This document shows, one piece after another, positions 1-9,663 of a stretch of DNA of 64,000 nucleotides. The stretch's first letter is position 1, and every line of letters starts with the position of its first letter. A model generated the notes under the pieces. That model saw only the letters and a program-made list of their open reading frames with translations, searched no databases and was not told the DNA's origin. Made by a program: the position numbers and the translations under genes. The DNA comes from Halosolutus gelatinilyticus (GTDB lineage Archaea; Halobacteriota; Halobacteria; Halobacteriales; Natrialbaceae). The stretch is from NCBI RefSeq assembly GCF_023028105.1, contig NZ_CP095491.1, positions 2,790,001-2,854,000 on the forward strand. The letters are read 5' to 3'.

Positions 1-674
1 TCGAGCCCGGAGTCGATCTCGTCGAGCACGGCGATCGACGGCTCGAGGATGGCGGCCTGCAGCACTTCGTTCTGTTTCTTTTCGCCGCCGGAGAAGCCAG
101 CGTTGAGGTACCGCTGGGCGAACTTTTCGTCCATGTCCAGCTGTTCCATCTTCTCCTGGAGGAGCTGCTGGAACTCGGCGACGCCGACCTCGCCGTCGTC
201 GGCGGGGCCTTCCATCGGCGAGGTCTCGTAGCCCTCGTCTCCCTCCGCTTCTTCGCCCTCGTCTTCCTCGAAGAGCTCCTCGCGCTCTTCGATCTTGGCG
301 TTCAGTGCCGTGCGGAGGAAGTTCGTCATCGTGACGCCCTCGATCTCGGCCGGGTACTGGAAGCCGAGGAAGACGCCGAGCGCGGCACGCTCGTTGGGTT
401 CGAGGTCGAGCAGGTCCCAGGTGCGCTGGTCCTCGTCGATCTCGACCTCGTCGCCGAACTCGTCGTCGTCGAGGTGGAGCAGCACCTCGCCCTCGGTGAC
501 CTCGTAGGCCGGGTGGCCGGCGATGACCTTCGCGGTCGTCGACTTCCCGGAGCCGTTGGGCCCCATCAGGGCGTGGATCTCGCCCGACTCGACCTCGAGA
601 TCGACGCCCTCGAGGATCTTCTCGTCGCCCTCCGCCACTTCCGCGTGCAGGTTGCGTAGTTCGAGACGTGCCAT
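1..674 (-). CDS. sufC: Fe-S cluster assembly ATPase SufC (3' end outside the window)
   Basis: Cytoplasmic ABC-type ATPase that powers the SufBCD scaffold for iron-sulfur cluster assembly. Reading leftward from ATG at 674, the first 224 codons are present and the C-terminus lies beyond base 1. Visible features are the Walker A motif GPNGSGKST near residues 38-46, the signature FSGGEKKQNEVLQ, and Walker B ending in VLDEIDSGL, where the window stops. The NEVLQ form of the signature is typical of SufC rather than of transport ATPases. A very acidic stretch (residues about 105-145) sits between the Q-loop region and the signature and looks like a haloarchaeal insertion. The gene diverges from the histidine kinase at 1009. 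sufB and sufD would be expected to its left. Identification is secure. Confidence 0.95.
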   Translation of the reverse strand, partial: MARLELRNLHAEVAEGDEKILEGVDLEVESGEIHALMGPNGSGKSTTAKVIAGHPAYEVTEGEVLLHLDDDEFGDEVEIDEDQRTWDLLDLEPNERAALGVFLGFQYPAEIEGVTMTNFLRTALNAKIEEREELFEEDEGEEAEGDEGYETSPMEGPADDGEVGVAEFQQLLQEKMEQLDMDEKFAQRYLNAGFSGGEKKQNEVLQAAILEPSIAVLDEIDSGL

Positions 675-1008
675 AGTACTCTGTCGTGTGAAGGGTGGGG
701 CGTTCACCTCATAACGATTTCGTCTTCGACCGGATCGATTCTCAGTTCGAAAAGAAAACTTCCGACATCGAAAATTCTATCATCTCCGACGGGAGACGCG
801 GTGACCGGATGGGGGATTCGCTGACGGCCGTCGGTACGCCGGTGGTCTTCCAGTTGACACTTAGCGATCGCTCGAACGGTGACCTGTTCGGAGGTGTATT
901 AATACGTCTACGGCCCCAATACTAGGCCATCTGGATGGGCATAACCAGCTGTATTGTCATGTCGGAACTAGAATACTCGCCGACGTATCCAACTCGCATC
1001 ACACAATA
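675..1008. promoter_or_regulatory. Divergent promoter region between sufC and the histidine kinase gene
   Basis: This 334-base stretch has no convincing gene. It is richer in A+T than the flanking genes. A perfect 10-bp palindrome GTATTAATAC lies at 896-905 and could be a TATA-type element or operator for the kinase gene about 100 bases downstream. On the other strand, a TTATGAG-like element about 40 bases before the sufC start is a reasonable TATA box for sufC. Both assignments are by eye only. Confidence 0.45.
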
Positions 1009-2727
1009 ATGGAGTGGCTATTCATCTTTCTGGGCATTCTCGTCCTCTCGTCGTTCATCTCATTTGGGCTCAGCTACGTCGTGTATCGCAACCGCGACAA
1101 GGAAGGTGCACTACCCCTGATCGGCGTTCTCCTCGGATCCGGAATCTGGACCGGATCGGATGCGGCGATCCTGGCGAGCAACGACCCGTCGACTATGTTG
1201 CGATTACACGCCGTCGGGTTCGTCGGCTCGTCGCTGCTCGTCTTCTCGATTTTCCTCTTCTCGCTCTTGTACACGAACCGGGGGCGGTACCTGACCCGGC
1301 GAACCGTCGCGGCGTTGGCGCTTCCGTTCGTCGTCGTGTTGATATTGGTCTTTACCGATCTGTCGATGGGTCACGGGCTCGTGATCGGGGACTACCGCGT
1401 GGTCTCGGCCGGCGACTTCCTCGTGATAGATCCGACGTGGGGACCGGCGTTCACGATCAACGTCCTCTACTCGTACGCGCTGGTCGTGAGCGCGCTACTC
1501 CTGTACGTGCTCGAGTTCGCTCGCGCGGAGCCGGGGAACCCGCACCGACGACAGTTGATTCTGCTCGCGCTCGCGGTCGGCATCCCCTCGATAGCCAGCG
1601 CGGTGTACATCACTACCGAGCCGCTCGTCGATCCGACGGGGGTTGCACTCGCCATCACCGGAATCCTGTTTTACGCGTTGCTCTTCCGGTTCGAGCTGCT
1701 CAACCTGGTCCCGATCGCCCGCAGCACCGCCATCAAAGAGCTCGAGCACGGCTTCATGGTCCTCGACACCAATGGCCGGATCGTCGACGTGAACAAGTCG
1801 ATGGCGGCGATGAGCGAGTCTTCTCGCGCGGTGCTCGTCGGCTCTCGCGTCGAGGATGCCTACGACGAGCACCCGGAGTTCGTCGAGATGATCGAGGACG
1901 ACGTCGAGACGAATCGGGACTTCTCGGTTCAGTACGACGACGAGCTTCGTCACTTCAACGTCGACGTCTCGAAGGTGCACGCCGCCAACGGGAGGTTCGT
2001 CGGCTGGGTCGTCCTGGCCAGAGACGTCACGACGGACCGTCGTCGCGAGCGGCGGTTGCGAGAACAGACCGAACTCCTCCGGCAACAGAACCGCAGACTC
2101 GAGCAGTTCGCGAACATCGTCTCGCACGATCTTCGGAACCCGCTTACCGTCGCGACGGGGTACCTGGAGTTGGAACGCGAACGACATTCGCCGAGCAACC
2201 TCGAGGCGATCGACAGGGCGCTCGATCGGATGGACGAGATCATCGAGGACGTCCTCACCATCTCGCGACAGACCGCCGAGTCGATCGACGCCGAGCCCGT
2301 CGACCTCGAGCCCGTCGCCGGAGAGTCGTGGGCGATGATCGACACGCGAGACGGCGAGTTACGGATCGACTCGAACGAGCGGATCCTCGCGGATCGAAGT
2401 CGACTCAGACGACTGCTCGAGAACCTGTTTCGAAACGCGTTCGACCACGGTAAGGACGACGTGACCGTGACGGTGGGGTCGATGCCCGACGGGTTCTACG
2501 TCGAAGACGACGGGCCCGGAATTCCGGCGGCGAACCGAGAGCAGGTGTTCGAGGAGGGGTACTCGACGGCGGGGAGCGGGACGGGCTTCGGGCTCGCGAT
2601 CGTCTCTGCGATCGCCGACGCGCACGGCTGGTCGGTGCGCGCGACGGAGAGCGAAACCGGCGGTGCTCGATTCGAGATCAGCGGCATCGACGAGGTCATC
2701 GGGGACGACCGTGCGGGGTTCGATTAG
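1009..2727 (+). CDS. Membrane sensor histidine kinase (7TM N-terminus, PAS, HisKA, HATPase)
   Basis: 572 residues. The first ~225 residues are hydrophobic and carry about seven membrane segments, as in the haloarchaeal histidine-kinase 7TM sensor module. A PAS-like domain follows (about 235-345, ending in the typical GWVVLARDVT strand). Then comes the dimerisation/phosphoacceptor helix with H373 in the H-box (IVSHDLRNPL), and a C-terminal GHKL ATPase with the N-box NLFRNAFDHG, G1 VEDDGPGIP and G2 GTGFGLAI. It should autophosphorylate in response to a membrane or small-molecule signal. No receiver-domain gene is next to it, so its partner is unknown. The ATG at 1009 is preceded by an A+T-rich leader. 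Family assignment is firm, the signal is not known. Confidence 0.92.
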   Translation: MEWLFIFLGILVLSSFISFGLSYVVYRNRDKEGALPLIGVLLGSGIWTGSDAAILASNDPSTMLRLHAVGFVGSSLLVFSIFLFSLLYTNRGRYLTRRTVAALALPFVVVLILVFTDLSMGHGLVIGDYRVVSAGDFLVIDPTWGPAFTINVLYSYALVVSALLLYVLEFARAEPGNPHRRQLILLALAVGIPSIASAVYITTEPLVDPTGVALAITGILFYALLFRFELLNLVPIARSTAIKELEHGFMVLDTNGRIVDVNKSMAAMSESSRAVLVGSRVEDAYDEHPEFVEMIEDDVETNRDFSVQYDDELRHFNVDVSKVHAANGRFVGWVVLARDVTTDRRRERRLREQTELLRQQNRRLEQFANIVSHDLRNPLTVATGYLELERERHSPSNLEAIDRALDRMDEIIEDVLTISRQTAESIDAEPVDLEPVAGESWAMIDTRDGELRIDSNERILADRSRLRRLLENLFRNAFDHGKDDVTVTVGSMPDGFYVEDDGPGIPAANREQVFEEGYSTAGSGTGFGLAIVSAIADAHGWSVRATESETGGARFEISGIDEVIGDDRAGFD

Positions 2728-2781
2728 TGACCGCCGTATCGGCGGGCGTTCCCAATCGGTGGCTTCTCGCCGGGAAGTCAG

Positions 2782-5502
2782 TCACATGAAGTTGTCGAGT
2801 CCGGTCTGCTGCTGGCCGGACTTGACCTCCTGCCAGGAGACGTCGAGCGCTTCGAGGATGCGTTCGATCGGCCCCTGTAACGTCTTCTCGAGCATTTCGT
2901 CGTAATCGACCTCGAACTCCTCGGGGACCTGGTCTTCGTACTCGAAGCAGATGACGTCGGGATTGCGCTTGAACGCCCCGTAGAGGGGATCGGTGCGGGC
3001 GTCGAGTCCCTCCGCGTCCTCGATACGTTCGAAGAAGGACGGATCGACCCGATCGAGGTAGAGCCGCTTCGGTTTGCTTCCGCGCTGGAAGTTAGTCCCC
3101 AGCAGCAGGTTGGCGTACTTCGCGCCGCGAACCTGCGCCGTGTCGGTGTCGTAGTCGGTCAGACGCTTCCCGATTCCGCCCGGGATGCCGATCTCGTCGA
3201 GCGAGACGTCGCCGCTTCGGACCTCCTCGATGACCTCGTTGACGTATGCCTTGGCACCCTCGACGTCGCCCTCGCGGACGATCATCTCGATGACCTCGTG
3301 TTGCACCTCCTTGGTGATCGGCGCGATGTCCGATCGCTGGTACTCGAAGCCGACGATGTCGATATCGTCGACGTCCTTGCCCTCCTTCCAGACGATGTGG
3401 CCCGCGTAGCGTTTCTTCGTGCCCGCCTGGAAGAAGCGCCGGTAGAGTTTCTCGAACTCGATCTGGAACCGGTGTTCCTGGGCGTTCAGATCCTCGCGCG
3501 CGAAGTCGTCGTAGCGACCGTTGATGTGCTCCTCGATAGCGAACGAGTGCTCCAGCGCCTCGGATTTCGAAACGTCCGGGCCGAGTTCGAGCATGACGCT
3601 GTCGGTGTCGCCGTAGGCGACCTGGTAGTCGAGTTCGTTCGCGGCCGTCTCGGTGAACTCGATCACCTCGCGGCCGGTCGCGGTGATCGCCGAGGCCGCC
3701 TCCTTGTCGTAGAGGCGGAACTGCTCCCAGCCCGAGACGCCGTACAGCGAGTTCATGATGACCTTCACGGCCCCCTGCTGGCGATCGTACTGCTCGTACT
3801 CGGGCGTGCCGGCGTCGTACTCGTCACGCTGGGCTTTCTTCTCCTCGCGCTCGGCGAGCAGTTCGTTGACCATCTCCCGGATGATGCCGTCGGGTTCCTT
3901 CCGGAAGTGCGTTCCCGAGGGCGCGGTGTAGGTCTCGCCGTCGTAGGCGTCGGGGTCGACCTTCGTCTCGGGCGAGGCGTTGACCGTCACCATACACATC
4001 GGGTACAGTGACTTCAGGTCGAGTACGGTCACGTTTTCCATGACGCCCGTGATCGGCTCGAACACCGCGCCGCCCTCGTACTCCTCGCCGGCCTCCTGCT
4101 GGCCCTTCGAGGGGAGCGCGAACCGCCCGTTCGCCTCGTGGAGGACGTACATGTCCACGACGTCGCCCGGCGTCGGGGCGTCTTCGAGCTTGCAGCCGAC
4201 GAACGTGGCCATCTCCCGCCAGAACGGGATCAGCTCCTGCTGGCGGTTGAGTTCGACGCAGAGTTCCACGTCCCGAAGGTTGTACGCCAGCAGTTGCGTC
4301 GGATCGGTCTCCCAGAGATCGCCGATGTCGCCGGCGTAGCGCTCTTTTCCGACGCCGAGTTCCGCCTCGCCGACGGCGTCCAGTCGGTAGGAGTCGAGTT
4401 CGGAGAACACGCGGCGCTGGTACGCATAGAGCAGGTCGAAGACGACCCGGCCCTTGATGTCCGGGCCGCCCCAGTTGCTCCGCCAGACCTCGTCGACGCG
4501 AGAGAGCCGATCGATCGAGAGGTCGTACTCGTGGTGTGATCCCTGGAGCTCCTCGAGTCGATCGAGGAGGTACGGCGCGTCGAAGTCCTCGAAGTTCCAC
4601 CCCGTCAGGACGTCGGGGTCGGTTTCTCGGATGTACTCGATGAAGGCGTCGAGCATCGCCTCCTCCTCCTCGAACGTCCGAACGTCGTAGTCGATCGCCC
4701 CCTCGATCGGCTCGTAGTCGGCGACCTCGGCCGGGATCTCGCCGTCGCCGGTCGGCGCCTCGTAGAGCCACATGACGTACTCGTCGCGGTAGGAATCGTG
4801 GCTGGTGAGACAGACGATCGGCTCCTCGCCGTCCTCGGGGAAGCCGGAGCGATCGTCGACCTCGATGTCGAACGTCTGGACGCGGGGGGTCGCGTCGACG
4901 TCCGCGGCCTCGACCTCCTCGTGGGGGACGACGAGCGAGTCGTCGTCGGCGCGTCGTTCCGGGACGCGAATCCCGCTGCGAATGTCTTTGTCGATCAAGA
5001 ACCGGTTCGGGAACAGGATGTCGGCCTCGTAGTGCTCGAAGTCATCGCGCACCTGACCGACGTCCCGCGGCGTCTGGCCGAAGATTTTCGTCAGCCGCTC
5101 CCCGCGGATGCTCTCGTAGGGACCGCCGGTCTCGTCTTCCTCCTCGCTGCCCGTCAGCCGATCGTACGCCTCTTCGGGCGGTCGATCGAGCGTCTCCGTC
5201 GGCGCGTAGAAGTACGGCCGGAAGCCGACGACCTGCACGTGCTCCAGTCGGTCGTCCGGCGTGCGGCCGAACACGTGCATGATCGGCTGCTCCGAGTCTC
5301 CGTATCCCGCGATCGTGTAATCGACCTGCATGACGGCGAGTTCGAGTTCGCCGTCGGATTCGGGAAGCGTCTCATCGAGTACGTCGATCACCTCGGCGAC
5401 GCGCGTGCCGCCGTTGCCGGCCACGGCAACCGCCTCTTCGTCCGGCCGGTCCTCGGACTCCTCGGCAAACTCCGCGAGTCCGGCCTGGCCCGCCTCGGTC
5501 AT
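2782..5502 (-). CDS. polB: DNA-directed DNA polymerase, family B (PolB1), intein-free
   Basis: Replicative/repair family-B DNA polymerase, 906 residues from the ATG at 5502. An in-frame extension to 5607 is possible, but it is basic, unlike the acidic protein, and crosses the promoter. Visible features are the N-terminal domain, the 3'-5' exonuclease with Exo I FDIEV and Exo III-like YNLRDVELC, then polymerase motif A (DLKSLYPMC), motif B (KVIMNSLYGVSG) and motif C (YGDTDSVM). Motifs A, B and C are common intein insertion points in haloarchaeal polB genes, and all three are uninterrupted here. The C-terminus ends in a QTGLDNFM-type PCNA-binding (PIP) motif. Neighbours include mre11/rad50 and PAN, matching my memory of the order in other haloarchaea. 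Very secure. Confidence 0.97.
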   Translation of the reverse strand: MTEAGQAGLAEFAEESEDRPDEEAVAVAGNGGTRVAEVIDVLDETLPESDGELELAVMQVDYTIAGYGDSEQPIMHVFGRTPDDRLEHVQVVGFRPYFYAPTETLDRPPEEAYDRLTGSEEEDETGGPYESIRGERLTKIFGQTPRDVGQVRDDFEHYEADILFPNRFLIDKDIRSGIRVPERRADDDSLVVPHEEVEAADVDATPRVQTFDIEVDDRSGFPEDGEEPIVCLTSHDSYRDEYVMWLYEAPTGDGEIPAEVADYEPIEGAIDYDVRTFEEEEAMLDAFIEYIRETDPDVLTGWNFEDFDAPYLLDRLEELQGSHHEYDLSIDRLSRVDEVWRSNWGGPDIKGRVVFDLLYAYQRRVFSELDSYRLDAVGEAELGVGKERYAGDIGDLWETDPTQLLAYNLRDVELCVELNRQQELIPFWREMATFVGCKLEDAPTPGDVVDMYVLHEANGRFALPSKGQQEAGEEYEGGAVFEPITGVMENVTVLDLKSLYPMCMVTVNASPETKVDPDAYDGETYTAPSGTHFRKEPDGIIREMVNELLAEREEKKAQRDEYDAGTPEYEQYDRQQGAVKVIMNSLYGVSGWEQFRLYDKEAASAITATGREVIEFTETAANELDYQVAYGDTDSVMLELGPDVSKSEALEHSFAIEEHINGRYDDFAREDLNAQEHRFQIEFEKLYRRFFQAGTKKRYAGHIVWKEGKDVDDIDIVGFEYQRSDIAPITKEVQHEVIEMIVREGDVEGAKAYVNEVIEEVRSGDVSLDEIGIPGGIGKRLTDYDTDTAQVRGAKYANLLLGTNFQRGSKPKRLYLDRVDPSFFERIEDAEGLDARTDPLYGAFKRNPDVICFEYEDQVPEEFEVDYDEMLEKTLQGPIERILEALDVSWQEVKSGQQQTGLDNFM

Positions 5503-5590
5503 GGTACCGAGGTTCGAAGCCGGCGAATAAAAACCCCCGTACTCCGTCCCGCTCGCGCGGCGAAACCTGATACTGCGCGGGCAAAAAGAC

Positions 5591-5614
5591 ATATAATGTG
5601 TTACCACATAACAC
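5591..5614. promoter_or_regulatory. TATA-like box overlapping a 6-bp inverted repeat
   Basis: ATATAAT at 5591-5597 is followed at once by GTGTTA (5598-5603), five bases, and TAACAC (5609-5614), a perfect 6-bp inverted repeat. It sits between polB (leftward) and the small gene at 5632 (rightward). The distance from the TATA-like box to GTG codons at 5623/5632 fits a leaderless or very short leader transcript for the small gene. The palindrome would overlap the RNA polymerase start region, as a repressor site would. Inference from position only. Confidence 0.45.
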
Positions 5615-5631
5615 GGTAGCAGGTGATCGAC

Positions 5632-5817
5632 GTGTCCACACGCGCGAACGACGACGAGACGATGGATAGTAGCGAATCGCGTAGCGATCCCAGTGTCGAG
5701 GGCACCGCGACGATCGAATCGTACGAGACGGACGACGGCGTCGTCTTCTACGACGCGGAGAACCCGTTAGCCTGGGTGGAAACCACCCGACCGCTCGCGC
5801 TCAAGGATCTCGCCTGA
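5632..5817 (+). CDS. Small conserved haloarchaeal protein (DUF7331-like)
   Basis: 61 residues, acidic. The C-terminal half (ESYETDDGVVFYDAENPLAW) matches a pattern I know from small haloarchaeal proteins of unknown function (I believe DUF7331). No membrane segment, cysteine cluster or catalytic motif is visible. GTG at 5632 was chosen because the product then begins M-S-T and lies about 35 bases after a TATA-like box. GTG 5623 and ATG 5662 are alternatives. It diverges from polB. Confidence 0.7.
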   Translation: MSTRANDDETMDSSESRSDPSVEGTATIESYETDDGVVFYDAENPLAWVETTRPLALKDLA

Positions 5818-5876
5818 GATCCCGCTCGTGCGAGCGAACGCGAACCCTTTTGCGCCCGCCTGTCGTCCACACGCTT

Positions 5877-6275
5877 GTGGTCTTCGATCGGACCGAGCAC
5901 GAACCGGAAGAGTACGACCCCGAGGAAGATCTGCGGGATCCGGAGAGCGACTCGCTGACCATTCCGCGGGTTTCGACCGAGGACGCCGGGTCGACTCTCC
6001 GAGCGGATCTGCGATCGGAACGCACCGACTCCGAAGACGGCCTCTCGGCGGGTGAGACCGACGTTCCGCCCGAGCTACTCAAAACCTTCTGGGCGATCGT
6101 CGTGGTGCTCAACGCGGCGATCCTCGCCTTCTCGATCGGCGCGCTGTTGGCGTTCTTCGAGGGCGCGGACACCCGCAGCCTCGGGCTCCTCGTCGGCGGC
6201 GTCGTCCTGTTCGGCTTCGCCGTCAAGCGGTACCGCGACTACATGGAGCGAAGGGATGACGAGGACGATGCGTAA
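5877..6275 (+). CDS. Haloarchaeal membrane protein with acidic N-terminus (DUF7322-like)
   Basis: About 132 residues. The N-terminal ~70 residues are acidic and probably cytoplasmic (EPEEYDPEEDLRDPESD is a recognisable haloarchaeal pattern). Two membrane helices follow, one of about FWAIVVVLNAAILAFSIGAL and one of about LGLLVGGVVLFGFAV, and then a charged tail KRYRDYMERRDDEDD. The GTG at 5877 was chosen because a CCCTTTTGC promoter element lies about 30 bases upstream, consistent with leaderless translation. A TTG at 5850 would overlap that element. Function unknown. Confidence 0.75.
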   Translation: MVFDRTEHEPEEYDPEEDLRDPESDSLTIPRVSTEDAGSTLRADLRSERTDSEDGLSAGETDVPPELLKTFWAIVVVLNAAILAFSIGALLAFFEGADTRSLGLLVGGVVLFGFAVKRYRDYMERRDDEDDA

Positions 6276-6380
6276 CTCCCGATCCGACCGTCGGACGGGA
6301 GGCGGAGACCGACCGACGATCGGTCGAAACCTAGTTCAGCGATCGCCGACAACACCCGTCACGCGCTGTTCACAGCCACT

Positions 6381-6851
6381 ATGAAAACCGTACGCGACGA
6401 TACCGGGAAACGGTATCTACTGCTCAAGCAGTCAGAGAGTGCGAGTCTCGTTCGCGATCCCGAAACCGGAAACGAATGTTACGTCCGGAACGATCGTCTC
6501 GACGTCGTCGGCGAATCGGCCCTCGAGACCGCCGCCCAGACGATCGACAGCCCGATCCGAACGCTGCTGACGAACGTCCACGACGAACAGACCCTGGGGC
6601 TGCTGATCGAACTCGCGGATCGCGGCCCGCTCCGGATCCGAACGCTTCTCGACGCGTACGACGTCTGCGAGAGCGACCTCCACGGGAGACTCACGGTCCT
6701 CTCGGCGGCGGGACTGATCGACGAAACCGAGGTCGCCGGCGAGCGCGGCTACCGCATTACCGAGCCGTGCAGGCGCGCGCTCGACGTCCTCCGACCCGAC
6801 CTCGAGGGCGACGACGCCGTTCCCGACGAACCGTCGATCGACTCCGCCTGA
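6381..6851 (+). CDS. Winged-helix-like haloarchaeal protein next to rad50 (DUF7346-like)
   Basis: 156 residues. The N-terminal ~45 residues form a beta-rich segment (YLLLKQSESASLVRDPETG). Residues ~65-140 look like a winged helix (LIELADRGPLRIRTLLDAY, LTVLSAAGLIDE, GYRITEPCRRALDVL), suggesting a DNA-binding regulator or a structural partner. It converges on rad50 (127 bases between stop codons), and the pairing with rad50/mre11 recurs in haloarchaea as far as I remember, so a role linked to DNA repair is plausible but unproven. ATG 6381 lies just after the motif CAGCCACT. Confidence 0.75.
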   Translation: MKTVRDDTGKRYLLLKQSESASLVRDPETGNECYVRNDRLDVVGESALETAAQTIDSPIRTLLTNVHDEQTLGLLIELADRGPLRIRTLLDAYDVCESDLHGRLTVLSAAGLIDETEVAGERGYRITEPCRRALDVLRPDLEGDDAVPDEPSIDSA

Positions 6852-6978
6852 TCCCGATCGCGAATTCGGCTTCGATTCCGGTTCCGATCACAGGTCCCTC
6901 CGATCCACGCCCGCTCGCGCGATCGTCGGTCACGGGTCGCGGTCCTGCGTCGCCGATCGCCGGTGTCGCTATTCGGCG

Positions 6979-9663
6979 CTACTCGGGCGCGAGCAACGCC
7001 GCCTCCGGTGGCTCGCCGCGTTCGAGTCTGGATCGGTTCGACGTCGCGTCCTTCTCGACCCGGACGATCGAATCGGCCGCGCCGACGAGTTCCTCGTCGT
7101 GGCTGACGACGACGATCTGTTCGACGCCGAGGCCGCGCATCGACTCCACCAGCGAGACGAGCCGCGTGACGTGGCCCGAATCGAGGAAGACCGTCGGCTC
7201 GTCGAGGATCAGCGGCGGCATCGGCGCCGTTCCCTCGACGCCCTCGGCGAGCAGCCGGTAGATCGCACACCGCAGGCTCAGGTTGAACAGGGCCCGCTCG
7301 CCGCCGGAAAGCTGTTCGGGATCGAGCGGCTCGCCGTCCTTCTGGTAGACCGTCAGCCGGTAGTCGCCGTCCAGATCGATCCCCGCGTACGAGTCGTTCT
7401 GGTAGACGAGATCGAACGTCTCGTTCAGGAGCCGTTCGAGTGTCTCGACGTTGCGCTGGCGGAGTTCCGCCCGCAGGTCGCCGTAGGTCGCCTGGAGCGT
7501 TTCTGCCTCCTCGTACAGCGATTCGAGCTTTTCACACCGCCGCTCAGCCGCCTCGAGGCGATCGCGGAGCCGTTCGAGGTCTTCGAGCTTCTCCTCGACG
7601 CGGCCGATCCGTCCCTGGACCTCGTCGCGGCGTTCCTCCAACGCCGAGAGCTTCTCATCGACCTTCTCGATGTAGCTCTCGGCGTTTTGCTTGTCGTCGC
7701 GCGCCGCTTCGACCCGATCCTCGTCGAACTCGGATTCGAGTTCGCGCTTGCGATCGCGCTTCGCCGAGAGCTGCTCCCGGCGCTCGTCGTTCATCGTCTC
7801 CCAGTCCGCGCGCCGTTCGCGCAGGGTCTCCGCCTCCCCGGCGAGATCCGCCCGCTCGTCGGCGATCTCGGCCAGGCGTTCCAGCGTCTCCAGATCCCCT
7901 CTGATCTCGCCGCGCTCGGTGTTGATCTCGCCGAGCCCGGTCCGCGTCTCCGCGACCGATTCCTCCAGCGCGTCCGCCTCGTTGCGCTTCGCCTCGGCGT
8001 CCCGTTCGTCCTCCGCGGCCGATTCGCGCAACCGCTCGCACTGCTCGCGGCGCTCCGCGACCGTCTCGCGTTTTTCCGCGAGCAACTGTTCGAGGTTATC
8101 GCGGTTGTCCGCGAGCCGATCGATCCGGCGCTCGGCCTCGCGAAGCGCTTCGGCCCGCTCGATTCGCTCGTCGAGCTCCTCGCGCTCGCGCTGGAGTTCG
8201 TCCCGGCGGTCCTCGAGTTCGGCCAGCTGCTCGCGCTTCTCGTCCAGCACGTCGACGTGGGGCGAGTCCTCGACCGGCTGCCCGCACTCCGGACACTTGC
8301 CCTCCTCGAGCAGCGTCTCCCCGTCCTCGATCGCGTTCTCGGCGGTCCTGATGTCGGCCGTAACGTCGCCGATCTCGTCGGTGAGTGCCTCGCGTTCGGC
8401 TTCGAGGTCGGCGAGGTGATCCGCCGCGTCACCGACCTCGACTGACGCGTCGTCGAACGACGCCCGCGCGGTTTCGATCTCCGACTCGAGGTCGTCCAGT
8501 TTCGTCTCGCGCTCGTCGATCGCTTCCTCGTCGGCGGAGAGCTGGCTCTCGAGGTCGGCGGCCTCCGTCCGCGCCTCCGCCGCGTCGGACTCGAGGTCGG
8601 CGGCCTCCTCGCGAAGGCGGTCGATCTCGCCGTTTTTTTCCGTGATCGCGACGCGGACGTCCTCGAGGTCGTCGCGGAGCTCCTCGTCCCGCGCTTCGAG
8701 CGTTTCGATCCGGTCGTCGATCGCGTCCCGGTCGGGATCGACCAGATCGAGGTCGGCTCCCTCGAGCAACTCGTCGCGTTCGGCCGCGAGTTTCGTCCGC
8801 CGTTCCTCGAGGCTGCGGATCTCGTCTTTCGTGTCCTCGCGCTCGCGCTCCGTCTCGGCGATCTTCTCCCGGAGCTCCTCGATCTCCGACTCCAACGTCT
8901 CGATCTCGGTTCGCGTCTCTTCGTGTCGATCGAGGACGTCTTCGGCGGCCTCCAGCGTCTCGCGGGCCTGCTCGCGCTGGTCCTCGAAGCGATCGATCTC
9001 CGCCGAAAGCTCCCGGCGTCGGGACTCGAGGTCGTTCAGTTGCTCGTGGAGATCCTGCGATTCCTTGTTCTCGACCTGGGTCCTGAGGTTCTCGAGGACC
9101 TCCCGTCTGCCGTCGAGCACCGACTTCACGCCGAGGCGGGCGTCGCTGGCCCGCTCGCGGTAGTCCTCGAGCGCCCCGAGCTGGAGGAGGTCGTCGATCA
9201 TGTCCTGGCGATCGCTCGGCGAGGCGTGGATGAGCTTGTTCACCTCGCCCTGGCGGACGTAGGCGCAGTTGACGAACGCGTCGGCGTCCATTCGCAGAAG
9301 CGTCCGCACTTCGCGGCGGACGTCGCGTGCGCCCTCGATCGTCTCGTCGGGCGTCTCGAGGACGCACTTCGTCGTCACCGCCCGATCGCCGCGCAGTTTG
9401 AGCTCGCGTTCAACGCGGTACGATCGGCCGTCGTGGGCGAACCAAAGTTCGATCTCGGCGTCCTCCTCGCCGGTCGTGATCACGTCGTCGAGCGTGCGAT
9501 CGTCGAGAGCCTTCGAGCCGTAGAGCGCGAAGAAGACGGCCTCGAGAAGCGTCGACTTCCCGCTACCGTTGACGCCGTGAACGACGGTGACGCCGCGATC
9601 GAGCGAGAGGTCGGCGTCCCCGTAGCACTTGAAATTCCGGAGTCGGACGCGATCGACCCTCAC
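6979..9663 (-). CDS. rad50: DNA double-strand break repair ATPase Rad50
   Basis: 894 residues. ATPase of the Mre11-Rad50 complex that senses and tethers DNA ends. The N-terminal ATPase half has Walker [10 protein letters not shown] (residues 30-38) and the Q-loop YVRQGEV. A very long, Glu/Arg-rich antiparallel coiled coil follows, broken in the middle by the zinc hook C457-P-E-C460 (C-X-X-C) that joins two complexes. The C-terminal half carries the signature [18 protein letters not shown], Walker [12 protein letters not shown] and the switch VVSHDEEL. The GTG start at 9661-9663 overlaps the mre11 stop codon in GTGA, so the two are co-translated. Very secure. Confidence 0.98.
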   Translation of the reverse strand: MRVDRVRLRNFKCYGDADLSLDRGVTVVHGVNGSGKSTLLEAVFFALYGSKALDDRTLDDVITTGEEDAEIELWFAHDGRSYRVERELKLRGDRAVTTKCVLETPDETIEGARDVRREVRTLLRMDADAFVNCAYVRQGEVNKLIHASPSDRQDMIDDLLQLGALEDYRERASDARLGVKSVLDGRREVLENLRTQVENKESQDLHEQLNDLESRRRELSAEIDRFEDQREQARETLEAAEDVLDRHEETRTEIETLESEIEELREKIAETEREREDTKDEIRSLEERRTKLAAERDELLEGADLDLVDPDRDAIDDRIETLEARDEELRDDLEDVRVAITEKNGEIDRLREEAADLESDAAEARTEAADLESQLSADEEAIDERETKLDDLESEIETARASFDDASVEVGDAADHLADLEAEREALTDEIGDVTADIRTAENAIEDGETLLEEGKCPECGQPVEDSPHVDVLDEKREQLAELEDRRDELQREREELDERIERAEALREAERRIDRLADNRDNLEQLLAEKRETVAERREQCERLRESAAEDERDAEAKRNEADALEESVAETRTGLGEINTERGEIRGDLETLERLAEIADERADLAGEAETLRERRADWETMNDERREQLSAKRDRKRELESEFDEDRVEAARDDKQNAESYIEKVDEKLSALEERRDEVQGRIGRVEEKLEDLERLRDRLEAAERRCEKLESLYEEAETLQATYGDLRAELRQRNVETLERLLNETFDLVYQNDSYAGIDLDGDYRLTVYQKDGEPLDPEQLSGGERALFNLSLRCAIYRLLAEGVEGTAPMPPLILDEPTVFLDSGHVTRLVSLVESMRGLGVEQIVVVSHDEELVGAADSIVRVEKDATSNRSRLERGEPPEAALLAPE

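Noticed and set aside
1014-2453. 479-codon frame inside the histidine kinase gene
   Set aside because: Arg-rich shadow frame with no domain signature. The true frame has full kinase motifs.
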